A stretch of 64,000 nt of DNA. Source: Amoebidium appalachense. Lineage: Eukaryota > Ichthyosporea. Below the pieces are notes generated by a model. That model ran no database searches. It was not told the DNA's origin and saw nothing but the letters and a program-made list of their open reading frames with translations. The stretch lies in NCBI GenBank assembly GCA_963693365.1, contig CAVNZM010000003.1, positions 13,206,001 to 13,270,000 on the forward strand, read 5' to 3'. Within the stretch, counting starts at the first letter, position 1. The number at the start of each line of letters is the position of its first letter. This document shows positions 21,002-31,397 of the stretch, piece by piece. The position numbers and the translations under genes are program-made.

Positions 21002-22882
21002 GTGTCTGTTGATGTGTCTTCTTGGGCTCCGGGGTTGCTTGCTTATAAGTGTAGGGGAGGGGGGGGGAGGTATTTGTCAGTGTCTGAGGTCGGGACCGAG
21101 TCTCATGGCTCGGCCCCTGCCTTAGCACCTACGGCTTTGATCTTAGCTCAGGAGGAAGATGTGTTGATTGGTCTGGTTAAGAATTATTTAAAGGGGCCGG
21201 TTGATTCGATTAAATTTAAAAATAAAAGGCAGATGATTAAGGTAGCTAAGTTAGCAAAAATGTGTCAGGTAGAGCAGGATTTAGTTTATCATTGTTCTGG
21301 GCCAGACGGACACCGAGTTTGGGTCCCGACGGCACTTGTGCCTGAGGTTTTGCATATGGTGCATGAGCATCCCATGGCTGGTCATTTAGGTGTAAATAGG
21401 ACGTTGCTTCGTGTTAATCGTTCGTATTTTTGGCCGGGTATGAGTAGGGAGGTGAGGGATTATGTGTTGTCATGCATGCATTGTCAGGAAAGGAATGAGA
21501 GTCCCCACTCTCGTTCCCGCCCGTCGTTTATTAGGGATTTTAATGTTCGTATGTTTGAAAGGGTAGCAGTGGATGTGGTCGGTCCTTTTAATTCTACGGT
21601 TGAGGGTAACACTGTTCTTGTTACCGTCACCGATGTGGCCACTCGTTGGGTTGAAGTTTTTCCTCTCCCCACTGCTAATGCCGTTTTGTTTGCTCGTATT
21701 TTTGTGGATGAAATTTGTCTTAGGTTTGGTTGTCCTCGTGTTTTGTTAACGGATAGGAGTCGTGTGTTTTTAAATCAGTTGGTGTCGGAGGTGTGTAAAA
21801 TTTTAAGGGTAGCTCATATCACTACGTCTGCATATCACCCTCAAGCAAATGCCATCTCTGAACGTGTGCATGCAGTGTTTCAGAAGTCCTTTGGCAAAAT
21901 GGTGGATGTGGAGGCTAATGATTGGGATCATATGTCTAGGTTTATTGCTCATTCATATAATTCTACCCCTCATGCTGTGACTGGTTTTTCTCCGTTTTAT
22001 TTGGTCTATGGGCAGGAGGCTATTAGTTTGTTAGATACGGCACTTTTGCCGATGGGGGGGGCTGACCGACTAACTTATCCCCACTGGACTGAGTTCCGGG
22101 AGCAGCTACTAACCCGGGCCCGGGCTGCACGTGATGCAGCTCTGGCCCGTACACAGCAGGCACAGACACGTGCAGACGTGTCCACACGTCCGTTACGTGA
22201 ATTTGCCGAGGGTACTTTAGTTTTAATTAGGGATCATACTAGGAAAAAGAGATATAAGCAGGAGCAGGAAGGTAAGGGTGAAGGTGAAGGTCTTCGTAAG
22301 TATGGTAAGAAATGGTTGCCTCTTTTCATTGGCCCGTATAAAATAGTGGCTAGGTTAGGTCCGACGGAATATAAGGTGCAGAGGTTAGATAATGAGAGTG
22401 ATGTTAGATTTTATAATGTAGATGATATAAAGGAATATTATGATAGGGCCCTTAGGGTTAAACGGCCGGAGGGCCGTCGAGTGTTAGATGCATTCACCCC
22501 CGACTATGACGGGTCGGTGGATGTATCGGAGGCTGCAGTAGATAAAATTATGGATAAAAAGGTTATCGAAGGTAAGGAAGGTAAGGTAAATTATTATTTA
22601 ATTCGTTTTGAGGGAGGTTATCAGGAAGATCAGTGGTTGCCTGAGTTTCATTTGGATTGCCCGTTTTCTATTCGTGCTTATGAGGCTAGATTAGTGCAGA
22701 GGGAGTTGCCTAGTGCTCCCTCTAGGCCAAAGAGAGTTATTCCTCAGTTTAATCGTGGTGTGAAAAAGTCGGTGGGGGAGGGGGCCGGGGGGGGAGTGAT
22801 GCAAATACACGTAGACACACGGGGGGAGGGGGAGGGGGGGAGGAGACCGAGGAGGAGTGTGAACGTAGTCGTAGGAATTTAA
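21002..22882 (+). CDS. Chromovirus integrase with chromodomain
   Basis: A 626-codon open frame, probably part of the Pol polyprotein and not separately started. The zinc-binding HHCC domain lies at about 115-165 (HPMAGH...CMHC). The catalytic core has D (VAVDVVGPF), D (LLTDRSR) and E (ISERVH) in the DD35E arrangement. A GPF/Y-type segment follows (LFIGPYKIV near 440). A chromodomain starts near residue 513 (VDKIMDKK) and ends in an acidic-aromatic stretch (QWLPEFHLD); such domains direct insertion to marked chromatin. The second Asp is followed by RSR where RGS is usual. The domain is otherwise intact. Confidence 0.85.
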   Translation: MSVDVSSWAPGLLAYKCRGGGGRYLSVSEVGTESHGSAPALAPTALILAQEEDVLIGLVKNYLKGPVDSIKFKNKRQMIKVAKLAKMCQVEQDLVYHCSGPDGHRVWVPTALVPEVLHMVHEHPMAGHLGVNRTLLRVNRSYFWPGMSREVRDYVLSCMHCQERNESPHSRSRPSFIRDFNVRMFERVAVDVVGPFNSTVEGNTVLVTVTDVATRWVEVFPLPTANAVLFARIFVDEICLRFGCPRVLLTDRSRVFLNQLVSEVCKILRVAHITTSAYHPQANAISERVHAVFQKSFGKMVDVEANDWDHMSRFIAHSYNSTPHAVTGFSPFYLVYGQEAISLLDTALLPMGGADRLTYPHWTEFREQLLTRARAARDAALARTQQAQTRADVSTRPLREFAEGTLVLIRDHTRKKRYKQEQEGKGEGEGLRKYGKKWLPLFIGPYKIVARLGPTEYKVQRLDNESDVRFYNVDDIKEYYDRALRVKRPEGRRVLDAFTPDYDGSVDVSEAAVDKIMDKKVIEGKEGKVNYYLIRFEGGYQEDQWLPEFHLDCPFSIRAYEARLVQRELPSAPSRPKRVIPQFNRGVKKSVGEGAGGGVMQIHVDTRGEGEGGRRPRRSVNVVVGI

Positions 22883-23066
22883 TTTATTATCATAGGTGTC
22901 TCCGTAGGTATCAAGCTTATGGTGTAGATTAATTTATTATTTTTCTTCGTAATTTATTTAATTTAATTTTTTTTTAGGAGACTGATTAGTCTATGTCTTT
23001 TTAGGGGGTGTTAGATGTAATGTGACTGAGGTGGGACTCAGCTTTTCCGGGGGCCGGGGGGGGAGT

Positions 23067-23781
23067 TGACATATACTAATCCGTCTCAGCAGATCAGCCT
23101 AAGTCTACGATCGAGATCGGGGGGGGGGGGGGGGGGGGGGGTGGCCCGGGTCCACAGATCATCAAGATCAAGTCCGAGGCCTCAAGATAGCTGTACAGCT
23201 GCGTGCATCTTGCCTCTGCCGGCGCAGGGCATGGACCACGTCAGCCGGGGCAGCCGACCAATAGAATTCTAATTAGTGTGTAGGATAGATCGTAGGAGGA
23301 CTTAGGAATGTGATTGTTCGGGCAGAAGCCCTTTTGTAAGTATTGGCAAGGTTTGATAGTGTATGTTGCCAAACGTATTTATATATTTCGATGTAGAGGA
23401 AAGGGGGGAGGGAAGGGGGGGGAGGATAGTATGAAATGTAGATTTAGACTCTGCGGTGCCACTAGGGGGAGGGTGAGGGGTGAGACATGGATAAATATAT
23501 TAGTTTGAGTAGATCGACTTAGCTCGTGCAGGCGCACGATAAAGTAGATCGGAATGTTTGGAATGTGGCATCGTAGGGGGGCCAGGTGATGATGATCTTT
23601 GAGGGCACGGCCTTGATGGCCTCAGTTGTGACTTAGCCTCATTCCGTACGGATCTAAGTTTTGCCCGTCGGAGCCTGGTCTGAATAAACTTTACCGTTTT
23701 TCCGTACACGTTCGTTCCTTTTCGTGTGTGTACACTTAGTAGAGTGCCGCGTCTCTAGTACATACACAATAGGATACGACA
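23067..23781 (+). repeat. Right LTR of chromovirus
   Basis: Begins TGACATATACTAATCC after a polypurine tract and ends GGATACGACA. A G-run near 23120-23141 replaces a shorter run in the left LTR. AATAAA lies at 23682-23687. This is the longer and probably more complete LTR. Confidence 0.78.
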
Positions 23782-24176
23782 GGTATTGCACCATGTCGAC
23801 ATCCATACGTGTTCCGTATGGTCACTTTATTAACTTCGGTTGGATAGTGGCATCAAGCACACAAGTAAACAACACAACTAATATACCACCCCAGGTGGCA
23901 TCCTACAGCACACAAGTTAACAACACAACTAACATACCACCCCAGGTGGCATCCATTCTCTACTATCTACTTTATCTCGCATCTCGTATCAACATTACTC
24001 TTATGCAAACAAAAAATACCAAAAAGAATCATGACAAAAAAAGAAGAAAAAAGAAGAAAAAAGAAAAAGAAAATTACCACACAAGCACAACAGGCTGGGC
24101 TGGGGCAACACAGAAACGAAAAACGGAAACAACAGCAGCCATAGGACAAAGAGCCGGTACCAACCTCTAGAGTGGC
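23782..24176. repeat. Two-copy 50-bp repeat and A-rich flank
   Basis: GTGGCATC...ACACAAGT-AACAACACAACTAA-ATACCACCCCAG occurs twice in tandem (23848-23945), with a third start at 23946. A purine-rich AAGAAAAAAG stretch follows at 24030-24075. An ORF crosses it, but the repeat explains it; no gene is supported. Confidence 0.5.
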
Positions 24177-25424
24177 AAAAAAAGAGTCGACAGAACAAGC
24201 CTCAAACATAGTGAGGACGGAAACCCGGACCAGAACTTATGAAGTCTAGAGAAGCAGAAAATAGCTTGAACGACTGGTGGAGGGGATGATAGCTATAGTG
24301 CTAACAGCAAAAGTAGTGCCCACAGTCGCTGGTTCATGAACGTGAAAAGGCAACGTGCATCTGCAGCCAGCAGGCACACGCACACACACACATACACATA
24401 CACACGCACACAGACACAGACACAGACCAGACAGACAAACGCCACATGCACAAAAGCAGGCAACACAAAACTAACCTTCACACGGCCTTTCAGCCGTTAG
24501 GCGAAGAAGCTGCAGCATGCAGCATGGTCGAAACCATTCAGCACGGTGGCTGCGCGACCTGCGGAGGGCAAAAAAAGAGTCGACAGAACCAACCTCAAAC
24601 TTAGTAAGGACGGAAACCCGGACCAGAACTTATGAAGTCTAGAGAAGCAGAAAATAGCTTGAACGACTGGGGGAGGGGATGATAGCTATAGTGCTAACAG
24701 CAAAAGTAGTGCCCACAGTCGCTGGTTCATGAACGTGAAAAGGCAACGTGCATCTGCAGCCAGCAGGCACACGCACACGCACGCACACACATACACACAC
24801 ACGCACACAGACACAGACACAGACACAGACATATTCACAGGCACGGACACAGACCAGACAGACAAACGCCACATGCACAAAAGCAGGCAACACAAAACTA
24901 ACCTTCAAACGGCCTTTCAGCCGTTAGGCGAAGAAGCTGCAGCATGCAGCATGGTCGAAACCATTCAGCACGGTGGCTGCGCGACCTGCGGAGGGCAAAA
25001 AAAGAGTCGACAGAACCAACCTCAAACATAGTAAGGACGGAAACCCGGACCAGAACTTATGAAGTCTAGAGAAGCAGAAAATACTCTTGAACGACTGGTG
25101 GAGGGGATGATAGCTATAGTGCTAACAGCAAAAGTAGTGCCCACAGTCGCTGGTTCATGAACGTGAAAAGGCAACATGCATCTGCAGCCAGCAGGCACAC
25201 GCACACGCACGCACACACATACACACACACGCACACAGACACAGACACAGACACAGACATATTCACAGGCACGGACACAGACCAGACAGACAAACGCCAC
25301 ATGCACAAAAAAAAAGCAGGCAACACAAAACTAACCTTCAAACGGCCATTCAGCTGTTAGGCGAAGAAGCTGCAGCATGCAGCATGGTCGAAACCATTCA
25401 GCACGGTGGCTGCGCGACCTGCGG
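24177..25424. repeat. Three tandem units of about 390-430 bp
   Basis: Units begin with AAAAAAGAGTCGACAGAAC at about 24178, 24570 and 24999. Each contains the same non-repetitive parts (GACGGAAACCCGGACCAGAA; GCTGGTTCATGAACGTGAAA; AGCTGCAGCATGCAGCATGG) around a variable CACACG/CAGACA block, which explains the length difference. ORFs on both strands here only reflect the repeats. Confidence 0.8.
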
Positions 25425-25540
25425 ATGGGACCTGTGACCAGGCGACCTGCGGGAAGGGAACTGCGACCAGGCGACCTGCGGGAAGGGACCTGCGACCAGG
25501 CGACCTGCAGGAAAGCACCTGCGGACCTGCGGGAAGGGGG
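25405..25540. repeat. 28-bp minisatellite at the end of the tandem array
   Basis: GCGACCTGCGGGAAGGGACC-type units of about 28 bp, four to five copies, grow out of the last macro-repeat unit, whose terminal GCGACCTGCGGA is the seed. Confidence 0.65.
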
Positions 25541-26100
25541 AAGAGAAATGGAGCAAACAACGTGCGTACAGGCTTAAACGGACAAAAAATTGCAAACCGG
25601 ATTGGGTTTAGCCAATCACTATTTGCTATCAGAAGCGGATTCCCATGGTGTACATAATGTGATTGGATCGATTCTCGGCGGATCGGTGAGGTTGGCGATA
25701 TGGTGGACATATTTCGGACACCGTTGCCATACGTTCCGACGGAGCTTAAGTTATAACGTTAACGCTGTTTACTCGAGGCCTATCCCCGCTTTACGTAGAA
25801 AGGTCATGTGTGGGGGAAGATGTGAACACCCAGACGTGTATGTACACCCGGGCAGGCCTGTGTACTCGTTGTTATGTTAATAGTTGGTTGATGGAGTACA
25901 TCTTCAACGCGACGTATACACGCGTGCGTGCGATTCAGGAAGGGGTCCCCATATGGCTCTCGTATTATTTATTTTCGTGTGATATATATATTCTATGTAC
26001 TATCTATTACCAATATACGTTACGTATTGGTACAATATCACCAATACTATTTAAATATCGTCACGCGTGATGGTGAAGGCATCCATGTAGCTCTGCAGCA
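25541..26100. other. Intergenic, no gene seen
   Basis: Mixed sequence without a coding signature. It includes several ATTGG/CCAAT words and short ACCAATA words at 26008-26046 like those at 36850-38110. Confidence 0.35.
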
Positions 26101-26139
26101 GTGTGTGTGAGTGTGGTGCGTGTGTGTGTGGTGTGGAGA

Positions 26140-26193
26140 GGCGGCCTGGGGTGGGGGGGGGGGGGGGGGGGGAGGGGGGGGGGAGGGCGCGGT

Positions 26194-26242
<49 letters not shown>
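26140..26242. repeat. Long G tract
   Basis: About 100 bases almost entirely G, with single A, C or T interruptions; the last uninterrupted run is over 45 Gs. It is a strong quadruplex candidate on the plus strand, and its length is unlikely to be exact. Confidence 0.8.
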
Positions 26243-26243
<1 letters not shown>

Positions 26244-26497
26244 TAGGCAAATACCAGACAGTAATGCATAATTGCACATTCTTTTGCAGCTACAGTTTGA
26301 TGATATTTACCCACCGTGTGCACCACACATGTGACCCCAGTCTTCCGAGGTGGTGTCACAGGTGGGCGCCAACACCAATAAATTGACTGGTGACGGGTGT
26401 ACAACCAAAGAAACTCAGCAGCACATATAATAACGTTGATGCTATACCCTGCCTAGTTAACGTAATAATAAGTGCACCATCGCACGCGTGACCCCCT

Positions 26498-26531
26498 CCC
26501 CCCCCCCCCCCCCCCCGGGGGGGGGGGGGGG
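26498..26531. repeat. C19-G15 perfect inverted homopolymer
   Basis: A run of 19 Cs passes directly into 15 Gs, forming a self-complementary arm pair with no loop sequence. Confidence 0.75.
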
Positions 26532-26539
26532 TGTTTTTG

Positions 26540-28860
26540 CCGCGCGGTACCCCTGATATTGTAGGTGTACACTGCCCCCACAACCCCAACTGTGTGCTGA
26601 ATATCTCGTGCTAGGAAACCAATAACGCGAGACTAACACATGCCGCATGATATATGAGATATATGGTACAAGGGGGGTTTCAATCCGGGCTATAATGATG
26701 TGTTTTTTTCGTGTGACCCTCGTACTCCAGAGGCACATTCACCATCCCCCCATAAACTTTGTGGTAAATTTCTCGTGCTAGAAGCTGTTCTGTGGGTAGT
26801 TATTGAAAAAACCAATAATGTCTAGGTAACACATGTACATATACTATGCTACAAGGGGGGTTCTATACGAGCTACAACGTTGTGGTTTTTTCGTGTGCCC
26901 CTCGTACTCCAGGAGCACATTCACCATCCCCCCCATAAACTTTGTGGTAAATTTCTCGTGCTAGAAGCTGTTCTGTGGGTAGTTATTGAAAAAACCAATA
27001 ATGTGTAAGTAACACATGTTCATATATTATGCTACAAGGGGGGTTCTATTCGAGCTACAACGTTGTGTTTTTTTCGTGTGACCCTCGTACTCCAGGGGCA
27101 CATTCACCATCCCCCCAATAAACGTTTTGGTATATTTCTCGTGCTAGAGGCTGTTCTGTGGGTAGTTATTGAAAACCCCAAAAATGTCTAGGTAACGCAT
27201 GGACATATACTATGCTACAAGGGGGGTTCTATACGAGCTACAACGTTGTGTTTTTTTCGTGTGACCCTCGTACTCCAATGGCACATTCACCATCCCCCCC
27301 ATAAACTGTGTGGTAAATTTCTCGTGCTAGAAGCTGTTCTGTGGGTAGTTATCGAAAAAACCAATAATGTCTAGGTAACACATGTACATATACTATGCTA
27401 CAAGGGGGGTTCTATACGAGCTACAACGTTGTGTTTTTTTCGTGTGACCCTCGTACTCCAGGGGCACATTCACCATCCCCCCAATAAACGTTTTGGTATA
27501 TTTCTCGTGCTAGAGGCTGTTCTGTGGGTAGTTATTGAAAAACCCAAAAATGTCTAGGTAACACATGGACATATACTATGCTACAAGGGGGGTTCTATAC
27601 GAGCTACAACGTTGTGTTTTTTTCGTGTGACCCTCGTACTCCAATGGCACATTCACCACCCCCGCCATAAACTGTGTGGTAAATGTCTCGTGCTAGAAGC
27701 TGTTCTGTGGGTAGTTATCGAAAAAACCAATAATGTCTAGGTAACACACATGGCATGTACATATACTATGCTACAAGGGGGGTTCTATACGAGCTACAAC
27801 GTTGTGTTTTTTTCGTGTGACCCTCGTACTCCAGGGGCACATTCACCATCCCCCCAATAAACGTTTTGGTACATTTCTCGTGCTAGAGGCTGTTCTGTGG
27901 GTAGTTATTGAAAAACCCAAAAATGTCTAGGTAACACATGGACATATACTATGCTACAAGGGGGGTTCTATACGAGCTACAACGTTGTGTTTTTTTCGTG
28001 TGACCCTCGTACTCCAATGGCACATTCACCATCCCCCCCATAAACTGTGTGGTAAATTTCTCGTGCTAGAAGCTGTTCTGTGGGTAGTTATCGAAAAAAC
28101 CAATAATGTCTAGGTAACACATGTACATATACTATGCTACAAGGGGGGTTCTATACGAGCTACAACGTTGTGTTTTTTTCGTGTGACCCTCGTACTCCAG
28201 GGGCACATTCACCATCCCCCCCATAAACTTTGTGGTAAATGTCTCGTGCTAGGAGCTGTTCTGTGGGTAGTTATTGAAAAAACCAATAATGTGTAAGTAA
28301 CACATGTACATATATTATGCTACAAGGGGGGTTCTATTCGAGCTACAACGTTGTGTTTTTTTGGTGTGACCCTCGTACTCCAGGGGCACATTCACTATCC
28401 CCCCCATAAACTTTGCGGTAAACGTCTCGTGCTAGAAGCTGTTCTGTGGGTAGTTATTGAAAAAACCAATAATGTGTAAGTAACACATGTACATATACTA
28501 TGCTACAAGGGGGGTTCTATTCGAGCTACAACCTTGTGTTTTTTTCGTGTGGCCCTCGTACTCCAGGGGCACATTCACCATCCCCACCATAAACTTTGTG
28601 GTAAATGTCTCGGGCGAGAGGCTGTTCTGTGGGTAGTTATTGAAAAAACCAAAAATGCCTAGGTTGAACACATGGACATATACTGTGCTACAAGGGGGGT
28701 TCTATACGAGCTACAACGTTGTGTTTTTTTCGTGTGACCCTCGTACTCCAAGGGCACATTCACCATCTCCCCTTATAATTTGTGGTGAATTTACGTGCTA
28801 GAAGCTACTCTGTGGGTAGTTAGTGAAAAAACCCGATGCTTATAAGTAACGCATGCACAA
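26540..28860. repeat. 183-bp satellite array, 12-13 units
   Basis: The word CGTACTCC recurs at 26721, 26903, 27086, 27269, 27452, 27635, 27825, 28008, 28191, 28374, 28557 and 28742, giving a period of 183 with one 190-bp and one 185-bp step. Each unit has GGGGCACATTCACCATCCCC, CTCGTGCTAGAAGCTGTTCT, GGGTAGTTATTGAAAAAACC and GCTACAAGGGGGGTTCTATA. Middle units alternate between two types, giving a dimeric higher-order repeat. Outer units are more diverged. Confidence 0.9.
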
Positions 28861-29079
28861 ATTGTCATCATAGCATTACACTACCATAGTAGTTGGTCGA
28901 CAATAACGACATATTGGGAATGTGGACACCATATTGTAAACCAAAAAATAATAACACCATAATATACTACACATACCTAACAATGTATTGTGAATGAATA
29001 AAATACTTGCTTACGTGCTGGTAACATACGAGAAACAAGGATTCTCTCGCTCTTTTTTTCTTTCTTTTTTGTTTGTTTT

Positions 29080-29174
<95 letters not shown>

Positions 29175-29509
29175 AAGGGGGGGGGGGGGGGGGGGGGGGG
29201 GGGTCGTTTTGCAGATATATCGACTAGAGTCCCTCATCAGGGGACACATTCACAGTACTTTATTAAGATCGGCCTTCAAGGCCAAAAAAGCTCAATCTCG
29301 AGTAAGATTAGATAGCATTTTTTGAGGCCGGCCAGGCCTTAAATACAAAAAGGAGAAAAAACAACACACAGCTAAACATAGATCTAATATTAGCTAAATC
29401 AATCGACACACTGGTACATTGCCTGGAGTAAACAGCATCTATCCCACTGGTACATGTACTGTCATCATCCAACCAACACCCGTGTAGTACCTTTGTCAAG
29501 CGTTCCTAC
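28861..29509. repeat. (TG)n followed by G tract, then unique flank
   Basis: 28861-29080 is AT-rich with no gene. 29084-29172 is an almost pure (TG)n array ending GTTTAA, followed by a G-run at 29177-29203. 29204-29509 shows no coding signal and abuts the B2 end of Ngaro copy 3. Confidence 0.7.
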
Positions 29510-30195
29510 TCTATGAAAACTACTCCGGGACGTGTGTTGCCTCTAGGGGGACATCCCCTTGGACGAAAGTGAACCTGCAATGGTTGTAAACCACGGCATG
29601 CCCCCAGTCATCAATTTATTGATCCGTGAGGTCTATGTGCCCAAAAAACGGGGGAAGTCTTCGCCCCCGTGAAAAAACAGCACGTATGTGTGGATCAATG
29701 GGGGTTGTGTGTGGGTGTAGGTGGGTGGGTGAAAAGGAATATATAGCTGTAAGGCTGTGGATGCTAAACACAGAAGATGTGTTTGTAGCTTGCTGATCTG
29801 CTAAAAACTGTCGAGCTTATATACCTAAGCCTACCGATCTGAGCCAATCAAAAATCGATCTAGTGATATGTGAAATCTGATCCGAGCCAGTCATAACTCG
29901 GTCTAGTGATCTGTGGTATCTGATGTTTTGATTGGCTAATAGGTGCCCGTGTGCGGGCAGCCAACCGCTAACTGCTAAAACACGAAATGAAGCCTACATG
30001 GTTATGTTGGTATCGAACACCCATCCTACGTGTTTACCCAGAAAAATATTTATGTCAATAATTTCCACAAATAAAACCTCTATGAAAACTACTCCGGGAC
30101 GTGTGTTGCCTCTAGGGGGACATCCCCTTGGACGAAAGTGAACCTGCAATGGTTGTAAACCACGGCACGAGAGCAGTATGCTTGCTCCAAAGGTT

Positions 30196-31397
30196 TCACT
30201 TAAGAATAGAGGCGAATACACGTGTGGTGGTGGCAGCAATGGAGGCCGGACGAAGTCGGGTATAGATCAGGAAGCAGTCGGAGGACCACCTGCCGAGTTG
30301 TTTGATCCGGGAGTCGTCGACCCCGGCCTCAGCCAGTGCTGTGGCCCCCCCCGATGCGGAGGCTGTGTCCGGCAAACCGGGAGGGTGAGAGGCCTGCCCG
30401 GGAGAGGAGGGCACGGAAATCGGCAGAGAAAGCACTCTTGGTGTAGGGGATGCCACCGAGACTGAAGAGGGGGTCGTCGGGTTGACCGGACGTGGTATCC
30501 AGGAACTGCCGGAGGAGATGGGCTGGGGAGAAGTGGGTGAGGGGCAGGGCAGCTAGGGTGACGTTGACACCTCGGGCCTGTACATCCGTTTTAGAGGTTG
30601 GCAGGTGGAGGGTGGCATGGGACAAAGTACCGGTGGGGGTGTAGCTGAAGGTTACGTCCTTCCGTTTAACGTGACGGGACGGGTCGAAAGAAGTCAGGGT
30701 CTTGGAGGTAAATTCCCCTGAACGGAGGAGACCACAGAAACCGACGATGAGGGCCGTCCATAGCCGGAGATTGGCCGAGGAGGCCTTGGTGGGGCACTGG
30801 CCATGGAGTAGGCGGAGGTGGGAGGGGAGGAGGGGTTCCCTGGTGGATGAGCGGGGTCGGATGTTGTGAGAAAGCTGCCATCGGCCCACCCCCCGTAGGA
30901 ACCAGGCCAGAGACTTGTCGTGGGGGTAGGGAGCAGGGAGGCCCATGTCGAGGTGGAGCCTGGTGATGGCCGAATTGTAGCCGGTTAAGGAAGAGGCCTG
31001 TACCCCTCGTTGGGCACACCAGGCGAGAAAAAGTTGCACGGTGTGTGGGGAGGCCGGGAGGGAGGACCCGGAGGAGGATTGCAGCCGAGATGCCACACAG
31101 AAATCGATGAACACTTTTTGCACCCGGGAGTAAAAGGCCCGAGAGTCGAGGTTGAGACTCAGGGCCTGGCATTCCTGCAGGGTAGTGGTGGCTCGAAGCA
31201 GCTCGGCCGGAGCAAAGTGGGGGGCCAATCTGCCAGGGTTGCTCCGGAACGGGAGATCTGGGGGGGGGGGGGGGGGTTAGCCCAAGGGAAGGGATAGGAA
31301 CTCGTGGACCCAGGAGGGGAAGGGGCAGGGCTCCGGTTGCAGGGAAGGTCGGAGTCGTCGGGCCCGGGGAAGTTGGTTACGAGAAATGGCATCGGCC
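30196..31397 (-). pseudogene. Copy 3 tyrosine recombinase, frameshifted in HxxR motif
   Basis: Matches the copy 1 recombinase throughout. The G-run in the HSLRIGG codons has eight Gs (eight Cs at about 30344-30351 on the plus strand) where copies 1 and 2 have seven. The frame is lost immediately after the catalytic His and Arg, separating them from the Tyr nucleophile, which continues in the frame 30196-30456. The C-run in front of the domain is 17 long against 21 in copy 1, so the upstream ATG is also out of frame. Confidence 0.82.

Larger units (their letters stand above)
15523..23781 (+). mobile_element. Ty3/gypsy chromovirus with two LTRs
   Basis: LTRs at about 15523-16065 and 23067-23781 flank gag, protease, RT, RNase H and a chromodomain integrase in the Ty3/gypsy order. 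LTR ends are TG-type on the right copy (TGACATATAC) and both end in GGATACGACA. A G-rich polypurine tract (23049-23065) precedes the right LTR. No clear tRNA primer site follows the left LTR. The LTRs differ in length (about 543 and 715 bp) and sequence, so the insertion is not fresh or the left LTR has been remodelled. The coding region is broken at several points, mostly at or beside G-runs. No clear target-site duplication was seen. Confidence 0.85.

Noticed and set aside
23724-24170. 148-codon ORF downstream of the right LTR
   Set aside because: It crosses the LTR end and two copies of a 50-bp repeat, then Lys-rich low complexity; no protein resemblance.
26540-28860. CRISPR-like regular repeats
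   Set aside because: 183-bp head-to-tail units with no separate unique spacers; this is a satellite in a eukaryotic context.
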